The notes under the pieces are model-generated. The model saw nothing but the letters and a program-made list of their open reading frames with translations, did not search any database and was not told the origin of the DNA. Source: Lucifugimonas sp963932695 (lineage in GTDB: Bacteria; Chloroflexota; Dehalococcoidia; Lucifugimonadales; Lucifugimonadaceae). Taken from it: a DNA stretch of 64,000 bases. Shown here piece after piece: positions 53,836 to 62,889 of this stretch (position 1 is its first letter; every line of letters begins with the position of its first letter). The stretch is taken from the NCBI GenBank assembly GCA_963932695.1, contig CAWVRY010000005.1, forward strand, positions 1 to 64,000, written 5' to 3'. The translations under genes were made by a program, and so were the position numbers.

Positions 53836-53871
53836 AAATCACCCTGTCTAGATCTCTTGGCGGGGTGATTT
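53836..53871. terminator. Bidirectional terminator between the sulfur carrier and aroB
   Basis: AAATCACCC (53836-53844) and its complement (53863-53871) form a perfect nine-base-pair stem around an 18-base loop, with T-rich flanks on both sides. It sits between convergent genes and ends three bases before the aroB stop. Confidence 0.75.
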
Positions 53872-53873
53872 CG

Positions 53874-54980
53874 TTAATCGATAACGCTGAGAATCGCTTC
53901 TCTTACAATCTCGTCAGGCACGTCGCGGCGAGTCGTGGCTTTGCCCAGACCTTCTAGCAGTACCCATCGTATTGTTCCGCCACGAGATTTCTTATCGCTC
54001 TTTGTAGCGTCGATCAATTCGTCGACGTCGAGCCCTGTAGCCCTTACGGGAAGATCGTAACTCTCAAGTACCCTGCGCTGACGATCTACAATCTCTGTGT
54101 CGATCATACCAAGTCTCTCGGCGATACTCGCAGCTACCATCATGCCAATCGCCACAGCCTCGCCGTGCAGGTACGTTCCGTAGCCCGACACCTTCTCGAT
54201 CGCATGGCCCACAGTGTGACCGTAGTTCAGCAATATACGTAGATCACCAGTCTCAAATTCATCGGCCGAAACGATCTCAGCCTTTATGGCAACACTTCGT
54301 CGAATTGCCTCGACCGGCTCCTCGCCGTCGAGCGCTCTCATCTGTGGAGCCAATCGCTCGAATGTATCAAGAAGCTGAGCATCCAGAATAAATCCGTGCT
54401 TTACCGCCTCTGCCCAGCCAGCAGACATCTCGCGTGCCGGCAAGGATTTAAGATGTGCGACGTCCTGCAACACTAGCTTCGGCTGGTGAAATGCACCGAT
54501 AAGATTCTTCCCTGTTGGAATATTCACACCTGTCTTGCCGCCAATCGATGAATCGACCATCGCAGCAAGACTCGTCGGTACATGAACAACAGCAACCCCG
54601 CGTAGCCAAGTCGCAGCGACAAAGCCAACGAGATCACCAGTTACCCCGCCGCCCATAGCGACAATGATGTCGCCGCGTTCAACTCGTAAATCAGCTAGCC
54701 ATTCGTACACAACTTGAACTGTTTCGAGGTTCTTGTTCTTCTCACCGATTTCCAGTGCAAGAAGGTGCGTTTCGTAACCACCTCGCTCAAGAGCTTCCTG
54801 TGCTTTACGAGTTGGATTCGGGAACATCACCTCGTCAGCGACCAAGAACGCCCTGCCATTCAGGCCTGTTTTGGCAAGTTCAATGCCCAGCTCATCGACA
54901 ATATTGCGACCGACTACAACTCGGTAGCTTCCTTGAGTTGTATTGACGATTGCAGCAAGGTTCTGGTCTTGGTCAGCCAT
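53874..54980 (-). CDS. aroB: 3-Dehydroquinate synthase
   Basis: 368 residues from ATG 54980. The open frame extends further but would overlap aroK much more deeply; ATG 54980 gives an eight-base overlap (ATGGCTGA). NAD-site motif MGGGVTGDLVGFVAATWLRG (about 97-116), the metal and substrate region SLAAMVDSSIGGKTGVN, WAEAVKHGFILD, LNYGHTVGHAIE and HGEAVAIGM are intact. It closes the ring in the second step of the shikimate pathway. Confidence 0.97.
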   Translation of the reverse strand: MADQDQNLAAIVNTTQGSYRVVVGRNIVDELGIELAKTGLNGRAFLVADEVMFPNPTRKAQEALERGGYETHLLALEIGEKNKNLETVQVVYEWLADLRVERGDIIVAMGGGVTGDLVGFVAATWLRGVAVVHVPTSLAAMVDSSIGGKTGVNIPTGKNLIGAFHQPKLVLQDVAHLKSLPAREMSAGWAEAVKHGFILDAQLLDTFERLAPQMRALDGEEPVEAIRRSVAIKAEIVSADEFETGDLRILLNYGHTVGHAIEKVSGYGTYLHGEAVAIGMMVAASIAERLGMIDTEIVDRQRRVLESYDLPVRATGLDVDELIDATKSDKKSRGGTIRWVLLEGLGKATTRRDVPDEIVREAILSVID

Positions 54981-55539
54981 TCGAATCCGCCATCCCGCTA
55001 TTTCGCCACGCTTCAGCAATCGCTTCAACGACCTCATCATGAGATTTGGCCTCTGTGTCTACGATCACATTTGCAGTCGAATAAGCATCTTCACGTTCGA
55101 TAAGCATTTTGCGCAGTTTTTCAATTGGGGCATCGTCGCCAAGTAACGGGCGTAGGGTACGATCTCGTTGATTCGCCGAATTTACAAGCCGCTGGTGAAT
55201 CACTTCTGGGCTAGCAATCAATCGAACAACCAATCCGGATGACTTCATAGTCTCACGATTTGCTTCCCTCACAGGAACGCCGCCACCAGTTGAAACTATA
55301 CGACCGCCACGCTCCGCTACCTCTTCGAGTATCTGAGATTCAAGATCACGAAAATAGTCTTCGCCATTCTCTTTGAATATGAGCGGAATTGGCTTGCCTG
55401 CGCGATCTTCGATCACGCCATCCATCTCGACAAAAGGCCAACCCAGTAACTCGGCGACGCGTCGGCCTGATCGGGTCTTGCCAGTTCCCGACAGGCCAAT
55501 CAGGTATATGTTCGGCTTGTCGCCGGTAGTTTCGCTCAA
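54973..55539 (-). CDS. aroK: Shikimate kinase
   Basis: 188 residues. P-loop GLSGTGKTRSG (about 15-25), the shikimate-binding DGVIEDRAG region and FRDLESQIL, a GGG (STGGGVPVR) and an arginine lid around NQRDRTLRPLLG. It phosphorylates shikimate. Translationally coupled to aroB. Confidence 0.95.
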   Translation of the reverse strand: MSETTGDKPNIYLIGLSGTGKTRSGRRVAELLGWPFVEMDGVIEDRAGKPIPLIFKENGEDYFRDLESQILEEVAERGGRIVSTGGGVPVREANRETMKSSGLVVRLIASPEVIHQRLVNSANQRDRTLRPLLGDDAPIEKLRKMLIEREDAYSTANVIVDTEAKSHDEVVEAIAEAWRNSGMADSNG

Positions 55540-55574
55540 TGCTTGTCTGTTCCGTGGCTTCTTAGAAACGAAGT

Positions 55575-56756
55575 TTAGCTGTTGCCAAATTCTTGATGAG
55601 ATTCGACGTACCCAGCAAAGTTGCGCTTGATCTCGTCGAGCGAGTCACCACCGAACTTCTCCAGCATCGCCTCTGCGAGCGTGAGAGCCATCATTGCTTC
55701 ACCAACGGGACACGCTCGGGCAACCTGACATATGTCGCTGCGGTTGTAAGCCGCATCTACAAGTTCACCCGTGTTGATATCTACAGACGGAAGCGGATTT
55801 GTCATCGTGGCTATGGGCTTGATCGCTACGTTGACGACGATCGGGTTACCGTTCGACATGCCACCTTCGATGCCACCAGCATGATTCGTAATTTGCTTGA
55901 ACCGGCGTGGATCTGACGAGTCTGGTTCGATCACATCTTGAACTTCACGTCCGGGCTTGCGAGTGTTTGCAAAGCCTGTACCGATTTCGACACCCTTTAC
56001 GGCGTTGATACTCATCATCGAATGAGCCAGTCGTGCATCCAGCTTGCGGTCCCAGTGAACGTGACTTCCAAGCCCAACGGGCGCTCCAAACGCTACAACT
56101 TCGAACACACCACCAATGGTAGTGCGTTCTTTCTTTGACTTATCGATTGCTGCTTTAAATCGGGCATCTGCGTCGGCATCTGAGGCTCGAACTTCAGAAC
56201 CTTCAACAACGTCCCAATCGACATCCTCAGTCGCTACCGAACGGCCGTCTTGATCGCCAGTAGCAACAGCTCGTGAGTGAATTGAAATACCTATCTCTTC
56301 AAGCATCCGACGTGCAATCGAGCCCGCAGCAACTCTAGCTGCGGTTTCCCGAGCAGAAGATCGTTCTAGTACGTTGCGAAGATCGTGTTGCACGTATTTC
56401 AGTGCACCGGGGAAATCGGCATGCCCTGGAACGATTTTTGTGTAGACCTTCTTGTCCACATCATCACCTACTTCTGAAACCGACATGGCGTCAGTCCAGT
56501 TGGCGAAGTCTTTGTTCTCGATCCACATCGCAATTGGAGAGCCGAGTGAAATACCGTGACGAACACCAGATCGAAGATCAGCGCGATCTTTCTCTATCTT
56601 CATGCGACCGCCAGAGCCGTAGCCTTTTTGCCGACGAGACATCTGTTTTTCGATGTATTCCTCAGTCACCTCAAGACCAGCGGGAATCCCTTCAACAATT
56701 ACTGTCAGGCCAGGACCGTGTGATTCTCCGGCCGTGAGGTATCGAAATGTCGTCAT
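55575..56756 (-). CDS. aroC: Chorismate synthase
   Basis: 393 residues. Begins FRYLTAGESHGPGLTVIVEG (the family's first signature), then SRRQKGYGSGGRM, RSSARETAARVAAG and DPRRFKQITNHAGGIEGGMSNG-type FMN/substrate loop. It eliminates phosphate from EPSP to give chorismate. It follows aroE by 146 bases and precedes aroK by 35 bases. aroA and aroD/aroQ are not in the window. Confidence 0.97.
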   Translation of the reverse strand: MTTFRYLTAGESHGPGLTVIVEGIPAGLEVTEEYIEKQMSRRQKGYGSGGRMKIEKDRADLRSGVRHGISLGSPIAMWIENKDFANWTDAMSVSEVGDDVDKKVYTKIVPGHADFPGALKYVQHDLRNVLERSSARETAARVAAGSIARRMLEEIGISIHSRAVATGDQDGRSVATEDVDWDVVEGSEVRASDADADARFKAAIDKSKKERTTIGGVFEVVAFGAPVGLGSHVHWDRKLDARLAHSMMSINAVKGVEIGTGFANTRKPGREVQDVIEPDSSDPRRFKQITNHAGGIEGGMSNGNPIVVNVAIKPIATMTNPLPSVDINTGELVDAAYNRSDICQVARACPVGEAMMALTLAEAMLEKFGGDSLDEIKRNFAGYVESHQEFGNS

Positions 56757-56902
56757 TCGTAAAGATTCCCATTCGCTGTGAGGGTTGTCTGCAAATATCC
56801 GTCATTCCAATCGAGTGGAGATATCGTTCTTCTCTAGCTCGGCACGGCTTATTTGATGTTTTGTAGCTTCGATTATAGGTACTTGCCAGAACCTATACCG
56901 AA

Positions 56903-57754
56903 TCAGTCGGATTTTAAAGCCTTTTCAATAGCGCTAAACATCGTGTCGACTGGTGCAGTCTTGCCTGTTGCCATCTCGAACCCTTCGATTCCTTGAAATA
57001 CCAACATCGTCATTCCACCCGCCGGTTCTCCACCAGCTTCTTCGACTTCTCGCAAGAACTTAGTAATTGGGGGAGCGTAGACAGCGTCGTATCCCACGGC
57101 GTCGGCTGAAATCATGTCGGCAGTCGCCGGGGTAGCCAATTCGGCGGGACCACCAGCCATACCTAGAGAAGTAGTGTTCACAAGTAAATTCGCATATGGA
57201 ACGTAGTTAGTAAGCTCGTCACGAGTCATGCCCGTAGCAGTCGGTTTGAATCGACCCTCAGAAAAGTCGTTTGCAAGAGCTTGAGCCCTCTCAACTGTTC
57301 GATTCGCAATGGTCAGTCGATTTACTCCAGCCGTTTTCAACGCGTAGATAATAGCCCGAGCAGCACCACCGGCTCCAAATACAACTGCATTTGCGCCCTT
57401 GGGGTCGAATCCGGCTTTTTCCTTGAGCGCCCGAAGAAATCCAGATCCATCCGTGTTATGCCCAACGAGCTTGCCGTCGTGATTGAAAATCCAGTTGACT
57501 GCGCCAATCGCTTCAGCCGCTTCGGTCAGTTCATCCACCAACGGAATCACATCTTGCTTGTACGGAAGTGTCACGCACGAAGCAATGAAACCACTCTCAC
57601 GGAAAGTCGCTACCTTGGCTTCTAAATTCTCGGGTAGTACATCCCACGCCTCGAACGTCTCGTCGATGCCGAGTTCGTCCAGTCCAGCCTGCTGGAATAT
57701 GGGTGATTTAGTGTGTCCGATGGGATGACCCATGACGCCGATATTGCTGCTCAT
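56903..57754 (-). CDS. aroE: Shikimate dehydrogenase
   Basis: 283 residues. Start NIGVMGHPIGHTKSPIFQQA (shikimate site), catalytic Lys in CVTLPYKQDVIPLVDE, Asp in HNTDGSGF and the NADP motif VFGAGGAARAIIYALK. It reduces dehydroshikimate. Placed between ruvX and aroC in the alaS-to-aroB run. Confidence 0.96.
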   Translation of the reverse strand: MSSNIGVMGHPIGHTKSPIFQQAGLDELGIDETFEAWDVLPENLEAKVATFRESGFIASCVTLPYKQDVIPLVDELTEAAEAIGAVNWIFNHDGKLVGHNTDGSGFLRALKEKAGFDPKGANAVVFGAGGAARAIIYALKTAGVNRLTIANRTVERAQALANDFSEGRFKPTATGMTRDELTNYVPYANLLVNTTSLGMAGGPAELATPATADMISADAVGYDAVYAPPITKFLREVEEAGGEPAGGMTMLVFQGIEGFEMATGKTAPVDTMFSAIEKALKSD

Positions 57755-57782
57755 ACTTCTCCAAGTCCGCGTACGGAAAAAT

Positions 57783-58211
57783 CTAGTTCGACTGCATATA
57801 AGAGTTGAGGATAATTGCGGCCGATGCTGAGTCTATCTTGCCTCTAGCCGATCCACGTGCTTTCGAAGGGGACTTTCCGGTCTCTCTCAACAGTGAATGT
57901 GCCTCCACGGTTGTCATCCGTTCGTCCCAAGCCATCACCGGCAAATCGGTCTCTTTGCGAAGTCGAGCGCAAAAAGCATTAACTTTGCGAGCAGCGGGAC
58001 CCTGTGAACCGTCTAAAGAAAGAGGCAGCCCCACCACGATTCCACGAGCCTCGCGTTCGATCGCAACTTTAGAAATGTTCGAAGCATCCAGATTTCCGGC
58101 TGCCTTGATCGCCTCTACTGGTGTCGCAATCGTACCTGTAGGATCGCTTATAGCGAGCCCGATACGAGCTTCACCGTAATCGACTCCGAGTAATCTGCCG
58201 TGATCTTTGAT
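57783..58211 (-). CDS. ruvX: Putative pre-16S rRNA nuclease / Holliday-junction resolvase homologue RuvX (YqgF) with a non-standard start
   Basis: The whole domain is present only if translation begins near ATC 58211, giving 142 residues, the family's usual size. The minus-strand frame reads GVDYGEARIGLAISDP (catalytic Asp about residue 11), VVGLPLSLDGSQGP, WDERMTTVEA and KIDSASAAIIL. The frame is open back to a TGA about 25 bases upstream but holds no ATG, GTG or TTG before GTG 58037, which would delete the active site. A GGGGA lies seven bases before the ATC. The gene sits between alaS and aroE. RuvX matures 16S rRNA in characterised bacteria. Confidence 0.85.
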   Translation of the reverse strand: MKDHGRLLGVDYGEARIGLAISDPTGTIATPVEAIKAAGNLDASNISKVAIEREARGIVVGLPLSLDGSQGPAARKVNAFCARLRKETDLPVMAWDERMTTVEAHSLLRETGKSPSKARGSARGKIDSASAAIILNSYMQSN

Positions 58212-58213
58212 GA

Positions 58214-61057
58214 CTAGTCCCCTGTCTGACCGCTTAGAGATTCACGAATGATTCCCTCAGTCGCCGCGAGTGCCTCAGGTAACTGTTCAGCGTTCTTGCC
58301 GCCTGCCTGAGCTACCGTAGGATTTCCTCCTCCTCCTCCTCCCATCAAACCCGCTATTGCCTTTGCAATATTGCCCGAATGAATTCCAACTTCTATTGTG
58401 TCATCAGTCGCCATGACCACGACCGTCGGCTTGCCTTCGATCACGCTGCCCAAAACCACAACGCCTTTGCCAATTTGGTTCTTCAGATGCTCACCGGTTT
58501 TTCGAAGTGCACCGAAGTTAGACGCTGGCACTTCGCTAACCTCAACGTGAATCGAAACATCGCCGGCTTCGATGTCAAAGCTGTTGACAGAATTGTTCGA
58601 ACCACCACCGCTGACACTCGCTTGTAGAAGCTGTTCTTCAAGCTGTGCAACTTGTTTCCGGGCTTGTGAAAGATCGTTAACCAGCGAGTTGACTCGCTCA
58701 CCTGCATCAGATACAGATACACGGAATTTCAATGCGATGTCTTCAAGAGCACCAAATCGATCAAATATTGCTTCTTCTGAAGCAACGCCAGTGATCGCTT
58801 CCATTCGACGCATTCCAGACCCGATGCCAGCTTCAGACGTGATTACAAAAGTCCCGATTCCACCGGTGTGATCCATGTGCGTTCCGCCGCAAAGTTCGTA
58901 GCTCCAAGGAGCATCGATCTTTATTGTGCGAACTTCGTTGTCGTAGGTGTCACCGAAGAATGCCAGTGCCCCTTCTTCTACGGCCTCACCGTACGTTGTC
59001 CAATGAACCTCAACATTTCGGTTTAGTCGAATCTTCTCGTTAACCCGATCTTGCACCGCTTTAATCTGGTTGCGGGTTAGAGCCTTCATATTGGTGAAAT
59101 CGAATCGCAGTCGATCTGGGTCTACAACAGAACCAGCCTGCCTTACGTGACTGCCGACTATTTCACGCAGAGCGGCATGGACGAGGTGGGTAGCTGTGTG
59201 ATTACGGCGAATGCGCTCTCGGCGCTCTCCGTCGACAGAGGCGGTAACGCCGTCGCCTATGCTCAATGAACCAGACGTTATCGTTCCGGAATGAACATTG
59301 ACGTGACCGTATGGAGCCTGTGTGTCATTGATCGTTACTTCGACACCTTCGCCTGAGATCACGCCGGTGTCGCCGACCTGACCACCACGAGCGGCATAGA
59401 ACGGAGTCTCGCCGAGAATAATGTCGACTTCGTCGTCTTTGTTTGCCGAATCGACAGCTTCGCCATTTTGGACGATAGCTACGATGGTTGTTTTCGAAAC
59501 AAGAGTCTCGTAACCAGTGAATGGTGTGTCCTCGACGCCAAGAGATTCATATACTCGGGTCGACTTGGCATTACCGCCGAAACCTCCGGCAGCCCGACCT
59601 CGCTCGCGCTGGGCTGCCATTGCCGTCTCGAAGCCGGCTCGGTCGACGGTCAGATCTTCTTCTCCGGCGACCTCTTCAGTCACTTCAACTGGATAGCCGT
59701 AAGTGTCGTACAGAACAAACGCCTCGGTTCCTGAAACGCTAGACCGCCACGCATCGATGGCATCCGTATCACCGGTTTCAACCAGTCGTTTAAGTTCGGC
59801 GATAGCCAAACGAACTCCAAGCGATTCGCCGTCGTCCCCCGCAGGAGTTTTCAGCTTTTCACCATCTTTAAGTAACTTGGCTGCATCAGGTTTTTCGCTT
59901 CGGTATTTGACCATTCCTGAAAGCACTAAAGCACCAAATTCAAGGGTTCGAGAGAAGCTATTCTCTTCCTGCTCAAGAATATCTTTGATGAACTCGTAAT
60001 TACCTAACAGTTCGGAGTAAACATGTCCCATTTGGTCAGAAACAGTTTTTGATATCGACGAAAGCATCGGCGTGTCCATGCCTAGCTCGCGTCCAAATAG
60101 CATTCCTCGACGAATCAGACGTCGAAGAACGTATCCCCTACCAGAGTTGCCTGGAATTACGCCGTCGCCGATCAGGAACGAAGCTGACCGTGCGTGCTCG
60201 GCGACAACCCGAATAGCTTTGTCGGTCTCTTTGTTCTGTCCCCAGTCTTTTCCAGACAACTGCTCGACGTGGGCGATGATTGGTCTGAACGCATCGGTCT
60301 CGTACACATTGGACGCGCCCTGAAGCACGGCGAGCATGCGCTCGAAGCCCATACCAGTGTCGATATTCTTCGCCGGCAGCACTGTGTCGTTACCGTCTAG
60401 GTCTCGGTAGAACTGAGTGAACACGAGGTTATATAGCTCGACAAAATCGTCGTGGTAGTTCGGACCCCACACGCCGTTACGAACAGGATCGTCTACTGCC
60501 GGAACGTCATCAAGTGACCCTTGGTAGTAGTTGATCTCTGAGCTAGGGCCACAAACACCCTCGTCACCAGCCGGACCCCACCAGTTGTCTTCATCGCCAA
60601 ATCGGTAGATTCGATCTGCTGGAATTCCCAGTTCTTTCCAAATGTTTTCTGCTTCGTCATCGGTGGTGTAGACGGTGTAGTAGAGGCGCTCTGGATCAAG
60701 ACCAAACCTATTTGTAAGCAGGTCAAGCGCCCAAGCGCAGGCCTCTTTTTTGAAGTAGTCGCCGAAGCTGAAATTGCCCAGCATTTCAAACATCGTTAAA
60801 TGAGTGTCATCTCCAACTTCTTCGATGTCAGTGGTTCGGAAGCATTTTTGCGATGTCGTGACACGCGGGTGCGGTGGCTCTTTTTCTCCAGAGAAGTACG
60901 GCTTGAACTGAGCCATGCCTGAGTTTGTGAGAAGCAATGTCGGGTCAGCCGCAGGGATCAACGATGCCGAGGGCATTCGAAGGTGGTCATTTCCTTCAAA
61001 GTACGAAAGGAAAGCCTCTCGTAGTTCATCTGCTGTCTTTGGAGGGCGGGAGGTCAT
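58214..61057 (-). CDS. alaS: Alanyl-tRNA synthetase
   Basis: 947 residues, slightly longer than usual. Class II core (LRMPSASLIPAADPTLLLTNSG, TTSQKCFRTTDIEEVG, TMFEMLGNFSFGDYFK) followed by the editing domain with RRNHTATHLVHAALRE and the CGGTHMDHTG zinc motif, then a coiled-coil (SQARKQVAQLEEQLLQA) and the C-Ala domain with the glycine-rich LMGGGGGGNPTVAQAGG. It charges tRNA-Ala. Also relevant to tmRNA, which is charged with alanine. Start ATG 61057 begins the alaS-ruvX-aroE-C-K-B run. Confidence 0.98.
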   Translation of the reverse strand: MTSRPPKTADELREAFLSYFEGNDHLRMPSASLIPAADPTLLLTNSGMAQFKPYFSGEKEPPHPRVTTSQKCFRTTDIEEVGDDTHLTMFEMLGNFSFGDYFKKEACAWALDLLTNRFGLDPERLYYTVYTTDDEAENIWKELGIPADRIYRFGDEDNWWGPAGDEGVCGPSSEINYYQGSLDDVPAVDDPVRNGVWGPNYHDDFVELYNLVFTQFYRDLDGNDTVLPAKNIDTGMGFERMLAVLQGASNVYETDAFRPIIAHVEQLSGKDWGQNKETDKAIRVVAEHARSASFLIGDGVIPGNSGRGYVLRRLIRRGMLFGRELGMDTPMLSSISKTVSDQMGHVYSELLGNYEFIKDILEQEENSFSRTLEFGALVLSGMVKYRSEKPDAAKLLKDGEKLKTPAGDDGESLGVRLAIAELKRLVETGDTDAIDAWRSSVSGTEAFVLYDTYGYPVEVTEEVAGEEDLTVDRAGFETAMAAQRERGRAAGGFGGNAKSTRVYESLGVEDTPFTGYETLVSKTTIVAIVQNGEAVDSANKDDEVDIILGETPFYAARGGQVGDTGVISGEGVEVTINDTQAPYGHVNVHSGTITSGSLSIGDGVTASVDGERRERIRRNHTATHLVHAALREIVGSHVRQAGSVVDPDRLRFDFTNMKALTRNQIKAVQDRVNEKIRLNRNVEVHWTTYGEAVEEGALAFFGDTYDNEVRTIKIDAPWSYELCGGTHMDHTGGIGTFVITSEAGIGSGMRRMEAITGVASEEAIFDRFGALEDIALKFRVSVSDAGERVNSLVNDLSQARKQVAQLEEQLLQASVSGGGSNNSVNSFDIEAGDVSIHVEVSEVPASNFGALRKTGEHLKNQIGKGVVVLGSVIEGKPTVVVMATDDTIEVGIHSGNIAKAIAGLMGGGGGGNPTVAQAGGKNAEQLPEALAATEGIIRESLSGQTGD

Positions 61058-61349
61058 ATTTCTCCGAACTGCGCGCTAAAATAGATCAGAACGATATCGA
61101 ACAACTGATTTTAGTTAGCGGGCAATTTGCGTGTCAAAGATGATTTACGACATACGAATTTTGACGGCTACCAGTTTGCGTTCTTGAATTCGGTTATAAA
61201 TGTAAACGACCAGCGTGTGCACTACAGGCTCGATCATGAGCTTTTGATGCCACGGTATGGCAAATTCCATTGCTCAACAGAGCGGTGATTCATCAAATAG
61301 CGCTTCGTTCTCCAGCTAAGCCACCAATTATTCATTGTCTGAAATGGCG

Positions 61350-62889
61350 ATGAAGCTATTATCCGGCAGGAAACTAATCGTGGCTTCAAAACGCGGCCGC
61401 TCAACTTGGCTGAAGATCAGTCAGGGAAAGCCGTTGCTCGAAACGACACATCTCGATCTTCAGAAATGTTTGAGCAGCTTTCTAACCTGCCAATTTCGTG
61501 GGTTTCTGGCGCAGTGGGTCCAGCCGATCGCAACGCTGCCGAAACTCGATCAGATGACCATGGTGTAGCTCAAAACGATGTACTTGCTAGTGATTGGACT
61601 GTGAAGTTCGTTTCGCCGCCATGTCGAGTTCACCATAAGTTCTACAACGTAATTTGTAATCACTTGTTGTGGTTCCTGCTCCACCGATCATGGATTCCAA
61701 CGTTCACCCTTAAGATCGGAGCACAATAGCACGATGTCTGGGAACGAGACTAGAGGGCGGTTAATCAATCGTTCGCTGATCGTATATATGACAGTGCAGA
61801 CGGTAGACAAATTGCGTTAATTTGTCGTGACTATCAACTGATGCTTGTGCCGGGGATGGTTCGAGAACGTCATCCCAAATCACTGATTCACTTCTCGTTA
61901 GAAACCCCGTGGCTGTGGCCTCCGGAACTTGAACTCCTTCCAATAGCATGGCGATCAGAATTGTTAGAAAGCCTTCTCGCCGCTGATGTTGTTTCATTTC
62001 CGAGCGATGCCGATATAAATGCCTTTATTGCCTGTGTACGTTCCTATTTCAGTTCGCAATCAGACGATCATCTACCTCAGATCAAATATCGGTCCAGCTC
62101 TCTAGTCGTAGGTACGCACAGCGTCCGCCTAAGCGTTTTGGTGCCATCGCGGAGGTCACCAAAATTCAAAGAAGTTGTCAGGTTTCCACAGATCTAGAGA
62201 TTTATCGAAAACCTAGTTGTCGACGAGCCAATACATACGTTTGTGACAGTCGACCGTTCCGAGCCGGACAAGGACATCGTGAGGTCTGCGCTTACGGCGA
62301 ACTATCGAAGCGGCAACCCGATCTAATCTAATCAAGCCGTTTCTTGCTGATGCTTACGCCTGGGCCGACTCACATCTCTGCCTTTAAGAGGGTGTTTGAG
62401 GAAATTCGTCGAGATGCACGGAAAGTGGACGAAGCGGCAAAGAATTCAAATCTGATCCTGGTCTACGAAGAGAACAACTTCTATCGAGCAATCGTAGCCC
62501 TCAGCATTTACGACACGCTAGTGTCGGTTCCTCTGGTAGACGGCGCCGGACAAAACCCACTCGACGGCCCGATTGTGAATACCAAGAACCGCGGAATTAT
62601 TCTTAGTGATAACGACGCCACAAAGGGTTTGTTTGGCGACAGCGCTTCGACAGTCGGCATCACGGATATCGACGCTATTTCAGCTGTCATGGAAGCAGCA
62701 TCATACGAGTCTTCAAAAAGTCGATTCACCAAGTCAGAAGCCATATTGGACAACGTGAGATCGATCCGACCGCGACTGCTAGTCAATTTCTCAGCGAACT
62801 TAACGAAGTCGACCACACCCAGTAACGACCCGCTATTCGCTGTCAGAAGTGTCTACGAGCAACGTTCGTGCTTTGATGTCAACAGTTAA
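61350..62889 (+). pseudogene. Decayed trehalose-6-phosphate synthase (OtsA/GT20) gene
   Basis: The reading goes through three frames. It begins near ATG 61350 (KLIVASKRG, like the family's IVVSNR start), shifts frame near 61390, then runs through VKFVSPPCRVHHKFYNVICN and LLWFLLH. In-frame TAG stops sit at 61727 and 61751, after which RAVNQSFADRIYD and DYQLMLVPGMVRERHP continue. A third TAG sits at 62195, followed by HTFVTVDRSEPDKDIVR. A second frameshift between about 62310 and 62344 leads to YENN-like EENNFYRAIVALSIYDTL and VPLVDGAGQNPLDGPIVN. The order of blocks matches GT20 end to end. It overlaps the convergent mscS stop. Confidence 0.8.

Noticed and set aside
58037..58037. GTG 58037 as the true start of ruvX
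   Set aside because: It would remove the first half of the RNase H-like fold including the catalytic aspartate, although that part is perfectly readable upstream.
61350..62889. Amber (TAG) codon reassignment to explain the three stops in the GT20 reading frame
   Set aside because: The gene also has two frameshifts, and TAG ends intact genes here such as alaS and smpB.
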